NCBI GenBank assembly: GCA_028282395.1
Contig: JANQHY010000228.1
Location: forward strand, 1 to 9,204
Direction of reading: 5' to 3'
Source of the DNA: Gammaproteobacteria bacterium
Lineage (GTDB): Bacteria; Pseudomonadota; Gammaproteobacteria; UBA12402
DNA: 9,204 nucleotides
A program made the position numbers and the translations under genes. Shown here piece by piece: positions 7,071 to 9,204 of this stretch; position 1 is the first letter of the stretch, and each line of letters opens with the position of its first letter. The notes under the pieces are model-generated. The model was not told the origin of the DNA, searched no databases, and saw nothing but the letters and a program-made list of their open reading frames with translations.

Positions 7071-8527
7071 TGTTCTGCTCCAGAAAAGTCATTAACCTTT
7101 TTTTCCTCTTTATTAGCCTCTGGATGAGAAATAGTCCAATCTTCAACCGGAACCGTTGCCACTGCTTTCTCCTTACTTTCTTCTTCATCAGGAAGTAGTC
7201 CATATTCATCCGCTACGGGCTCTTCCTTGCCAACCTTTAGCTGCATATTACGATACATGGCATTTTTCTCTAATTTATCAGCAAAACGTAGAATCTCTTG
7301 TGAAGAGAGCGCCTGACCAGAGAGAGAGAAAATACCTTTCTGTTGATCAATGGTAATTGAATTGATCCATACTCCCTTTTGAATACTCTCGGTCAATGGC
7401 AATAACCAATCATATAATGATAAATTATTGTCTAGTGTTGCCTGATCCAGCCGCAACATCAACGGCTCTTTACCTTCATCGACGACCGCCTTACCCTTAT
7501 TTGTTGACTGTTCGAGTGCTAATACAGATAACTGTTTATTCAGATTGGCAAATGCAACGACTCGTTTTACCTCTATCACAACAATAGCAATCGCAGCGAT
7601 GATAAGCAGGTAGTTAAGATATTTACTAACTTTATGAAAACTCACAATACGTTTTGATGCTGTACCACTGAGAAAATTGAGATCACTTTTATCCAGTTTC
7701 TTTATATCGGTATAACGCATAGCAATAAACAGCGCCAGATAGTCATCGTCAACCTCTTCTTGTTTGACCTGTTTACTAACATACGTATTAATATTATAAA
7801 GTGTTGCATTCCAGCTAGAGAATAGTTTCTCAAAATCATCATTCGTTTTTCCCTGTTCATGCAAATTTGAGTAAAATATTGGCAAACCATTTAATGCAAT
7901 ATCATGCTTCTCTAGCAAGGTCTTAATAATCAAGCTCATCTTTGATAGGAGATCATCATCATGGACATTGGGGAAATAGACAATATCGTTGACGCGATGC
8001 TCTTTAACTAGCATTAGTGATAATTTTCCAGATCGTAAACGCACAATCACACTATTCGGTTCTTTGAAAATATCTGACAAATGAGAATAGATAAGGTCTA
8101 CGGGAAAAACCCCTTGCAACGTTAAACCTAAGTTCTTAAACCGACTAATAACTGCATCAAATTTATCGGCAGCAGAGGCAACAATCAGTAATTTATTTTT
8201 CGCTTCATCAGTAAATGTAAAGTTAATATAAGCTGTTGAAATATTGAAATTTAGTTTCTCTACTAACTGCCACTTTACTGCATCATCAAGGAAACGATCC
8301 GGCACATCAGGACGCGTTAGGGTTAGCAGACGATAATTGTCGGCTGCTAGAATAAGATAGCGATTGCATCTGGCGAGCATTTGAATGAGTTGATGGTTGG
8401 ACTGTTTTAAATCTTCAATCAGAACCTTCTGATAGATGTCACTTCCCTTCTGCTCATCATTGATGAGAATATGAAGGTACTTATCATCCAGTGATAAAAA
8501 ACAGCGCTTTTTATGTTTTTGTGCCAT
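7067..8527 (-). CDS. mshI: MshI: PilM-like actin-fold domain fused to PilN-like periplasmic domain
   Basis: Inner-membrane scaffold of 486 residues. Residues 1-275 resemble the cytoplasmic actin-like domain of MshI/PilM/GspL (beta-strand start RCFLSLDDKYLHILIND, then DAVKWQLVEKLNF and LGLTLQGVFPVDL). Residues 282-288 read DLNFLSG, similar to the INLLP peptide by which PilN docks on PilM, here within the same chain. One membrane segment is at about 303-320. The periplasmic part has GVWINSITIDQQKGIFSLSG (385-404) and a helix with EILRFADKLEKN, the PilN (fimbrial assembly) pattern. The last 55 residues are an acidic/Lys-rich tail of no recognised fold. The overall layout is like GspL of type II secretion. 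The ATG at 8527 has GAGG 4 bases upstream; another ATG at 8531 is out of frame. It is first of the I-J-K-E-G operon and overlaps mshJ by 4 bases. Confidence 0.85.
   Translation of the reverse strand: MAQKHKKRCFLSLDDKYLHILINDEQKGSDIYQKVLIEDLKQSNHQLIQMLARCNRYLILAADNYRLLTLTRPDVPDRFLDDAVKWQLVEKLNFNISTAYINFTFTDEAKNKLLIVASAADKFDAVISRFKNLGLTLQGVFPVDLIYSHLSDIFKEPNSVIVRLRSGKLSLMLVKEHRVNDIVYFPNVHDDDLLSKMSLIIKTLLEKHDIALNGLPIFYSNLHEQGKTNDDFEKLFSSWNATLYNINTYVSKQVKQEEVDDDYLALFIAMRYTDIKKLDKSDLNFLSGTASKRIVSFHKVSKYLNYLLIIAAIAIVVIEVKRVVAFANLNKQLSVLALEQSTNKGKAVVDEGKEPLMLRLDQATLDNNLSLYDWLLPLTESIQKGVWINSITIDQQKGIFSLSGQALSSQEILRFADKLEKNAMYRNMQLKVGKEEPVADEYGLLPDEEESKEKAVATVPVEDWTISHPEANKEEKKVNDFSGAEQ
7078..7081 (-). 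promoter_or_regulatory. Shine-Dalgarno GGAG for mshJ
   Basis: GGAG inside the end of mshI lies 7 bases before the mshJ ATG, supporting that start and the ATGA overlap between the two genes. Confidence 0.6.
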
Positions 8528-8576
8528 CCATCCTCAACTCACTGCTAGTTCAAATTCTACAATGACAGGCTGATAC

Positions 8577-8608
8577 CCTGTTTTTTTTATTCTTTATAAA
8601 AAAACAGG
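8577..8608. repeat. Perfect 11-bp inverted repeat, A/T-rich hairpin
   Basis: CCTGTTTTTTT (8577-8587) and AAAAAAACAGG (8598-8608) are perfect complements around a 10-base loop. The right arm is shared with the larger terminator stem, so the two structures exclude each other. Confidence 0.8.
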
Positions 8609-8620
8609 ACTCTTCTTCAA
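8593..8620 (-). promoter_or_regulatory. Possible sigma70-like promoter for mshI operon
   Basis: On the - strand TTGAAG (8620-8615) and TATAAA (8598-8593) are separated by 16 bases. They match the consensus -35 and -10 at 4 and 5 of 6 bases. They lie within the terminator arm and its T-run, so the resemblance could be a by-product of A/T-rich sequence. Transcription would begin near 8585, about 60 bases before mshI. Confidence 0.25.
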
Positions 8621-8678
8621 TCTCTCTCTTCAGAACTTATCTGAACAGCAGAAACCGTTATGAAGAAGAACCCTGTTT
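8598..8678 (-). terminator. Intrinsic terminator-like stem after the pilin gene
   Basis: In - strand RNA the first arm (8678-8661: AAACAGG, GU, UCUUCUUCA) pairs with the second (8619-8602: UGAAGAAGA, GU, CCUGUUU). This makes an 18-bp stem: 9 Watson-Crick pairs, two G-U pairs, then 7 Watson-Crick pairs. The second arm runs into seven U. The two wobble positions pair only in the - strand transcript (they are A-C mismatches on the + strand), which fits a function in that direction. The 41-base loop contains its own 6-bp hairpin (8629-8634 with 8640-8645). It would end most pilin transcripts and protect their 3' end, while read-through feeds mshI. Confidence 0.7.
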
Positions 8679-8737
8679 AGTAACAAAATAGATCAGTTGT
8701 TTAATGCAGTTTCCTGCCAACCCTCTATTTCGTATAA

Positions 8738-9204
8738 TTATCTGCCACGACCACCTTGTCTAACACAGATATTCAATGGGTATTTCGCATAAACGAAGAT
8801 GTTATGTAAAACACCATATTGACGTTGTCCACGAACTTTGGGTGATGGCCGATAAGTACAAGTCCAATCATCAATATTCACATCACGAGCAGGATTCAAT
8901 CTTCTGCCGCCATGTTGTGGTGTAAAGGTCAATACAACGTCTTGCAATGGGCCAGAGATTCCTCTGCTCTTATACTTCACTGTAATGACACCATTTCTAT
9001 CGCTGTAAACCCGCTCTATTGAACCAGAACCATCCCGTGGTATTCTGGGATAAGCAGCAGTAATAGCATGTGTTGCATTAAACTGCGTTGTGATATTTGT
9101 CATAAGACTACCAACATAGTCGCGTGCATCATTCGCTTGATTCACTGCAGCTGCCACTGCACCACTTCCGCCACCGATTGCTGCAGATGCCATGCTTGGC
9201 ACCC
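8738..9204 (-). CDS. Type IV pilin subunit, 3' part (N-terminus outside window)
   Basis: The frame is open through the window edge, and a GTG near 9202 encodes the Val of VPSM rather than a start. VPS fits the Pro-22 region of type IV pilins, so the leader peptide and about 20 hydrophobic residues lie beyond the window. Visible from the GTG (154 residues): a helix with AAIGGGSGAVAAAVNQANDARDYV, then a globular part with NGVITVKYKSRGISGPLQDVVLTFTP (70-95). This is the G-I-V ... LTLTP pattern of the pilin family. A Cys pair follows, C115 in WTC and C146 in PLNIC, which would form the C-terminal disulfide loop. The 30 residues between the cysteines are rich in Arg, Lys and Tyr, and the protein ends RQGGRGR. 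It is followed by a strong terminator-like stem, as expected for an abundant subunit. Whether it is the major pilin or a minor one cannot be decided from this fragment. Confidence 0.8.
   Translation of the reverse strand, partial: VPSMASAAIGGGSGAVAAAVNQANDARDYVGSLMTNITTQFNATHAITAAYPRIPRDGSGSIERVYSDRNGVITVKYKSRGISGPLQDVVLTFTPQHGGRRLNPARDVNIDDWTCTYRPSPKVRGQRQYGVLHNIFVYAKYPLNICVRQGGRGR

Larger units (their letters stand above)
8528..8737. other. 210-base spacer between pilin gene and mshI
   Basis: No credible coding frame is seen. The spacer holds the terminator-like stem (8602-8678), the overlapping A/T hairpin (8577-8608), a small ACAGG/CCTGT hairpin (8565-8581) and the mshI ribosome site. 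It probably contains the stop point for pilin transcripts and perhaps an internal promoter for mshI. Confidence 0.6.

Noticed and set aside
9200..9202. GTG near the right edge as the pilin start
   Set aside because: A protein starting there would lack the leader and hydrophobic helix needed by any pilin. The codon fits the Val before Pro-22.
1..9204. CRISPR, insertion sequence, tRNA or DNA-uptake-type repeats
   Set aside because: I saw no spaced direct repeats, transposase motifs, cloverleaf pattern or repeated uptake word on either strand.

Overview
The window carries most of a type IV pilus assembly locus of the MSHA (mannose-sensitive haemagglutinin) kind. The gene set is a secretin, an ExeA-like ATPase, a TPR protein, an actin-like/PilN-like scaffold, PilO-like and PilP-like proteins, the assembly ATPase, the platform protein and the tail of a pilin gene. 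MshL-, MshM- and MshN-type proteins together point to a Gram-negative proteobacterium, most likely a gammaproteobacterium. The DNA is fairly A+T-rich. I cannot name the genus from sequence alone. No mobile element, tRNA, rRNA or CRISPR array is visible.

Layout: on the + strand, positions 2-3273 hold mshL (5' end outside the window), mshM and mshN, packed with 0-2 bases between genes. After a 48-base gap, everything up to 9204 is on the - strand. Read right to left, it is the 3' part of a pilin gene (8738-9204), a 210-base spacer with a strong intrinsic-terminator-like structure (8565-8678), then mshI, mshJ, mshK, mshE and mshG (8527 down to 3322) with overlaps or gaps of at most 12 bases. The two blocks therefore converge tail to tail at 3274-3321. 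In the classical Vibrio-type cluster the order is I-J-K-L-M-N-E-G in one direction, so here LMN lies outside the K/E junction and is inverted.

How the genes work together (family knowledge): MshL forms the outer-membrane pore. MshI (PilM+PilN-like), MshJ (PilO-like) and MshK (PilP-like) form the alignment complex that links the inner-membrane motor to the pore. MshE hydrolyses ATP to drive MshG, which adds pilin subunits to the fibre. MshM and MshN are accessory inner-membrane proteins that probably help secretin assembly or cell-wall passage. The pilin at the right edge is the likely fibre subunit or a minor subunit. No prepilin peptidase or retraction ATPase is in view.

Points of most interest: the alternating set of CCTGT/ACAGG arms between the pilin gene and mshI, which can form mutually exclusive hairpins; the rearranged LMN block; the single-chain PilM-PilN fusion in MshI; non-consensus residues in the motor ATPase MshE; and long low-complexity linkers in MshL and MshN.
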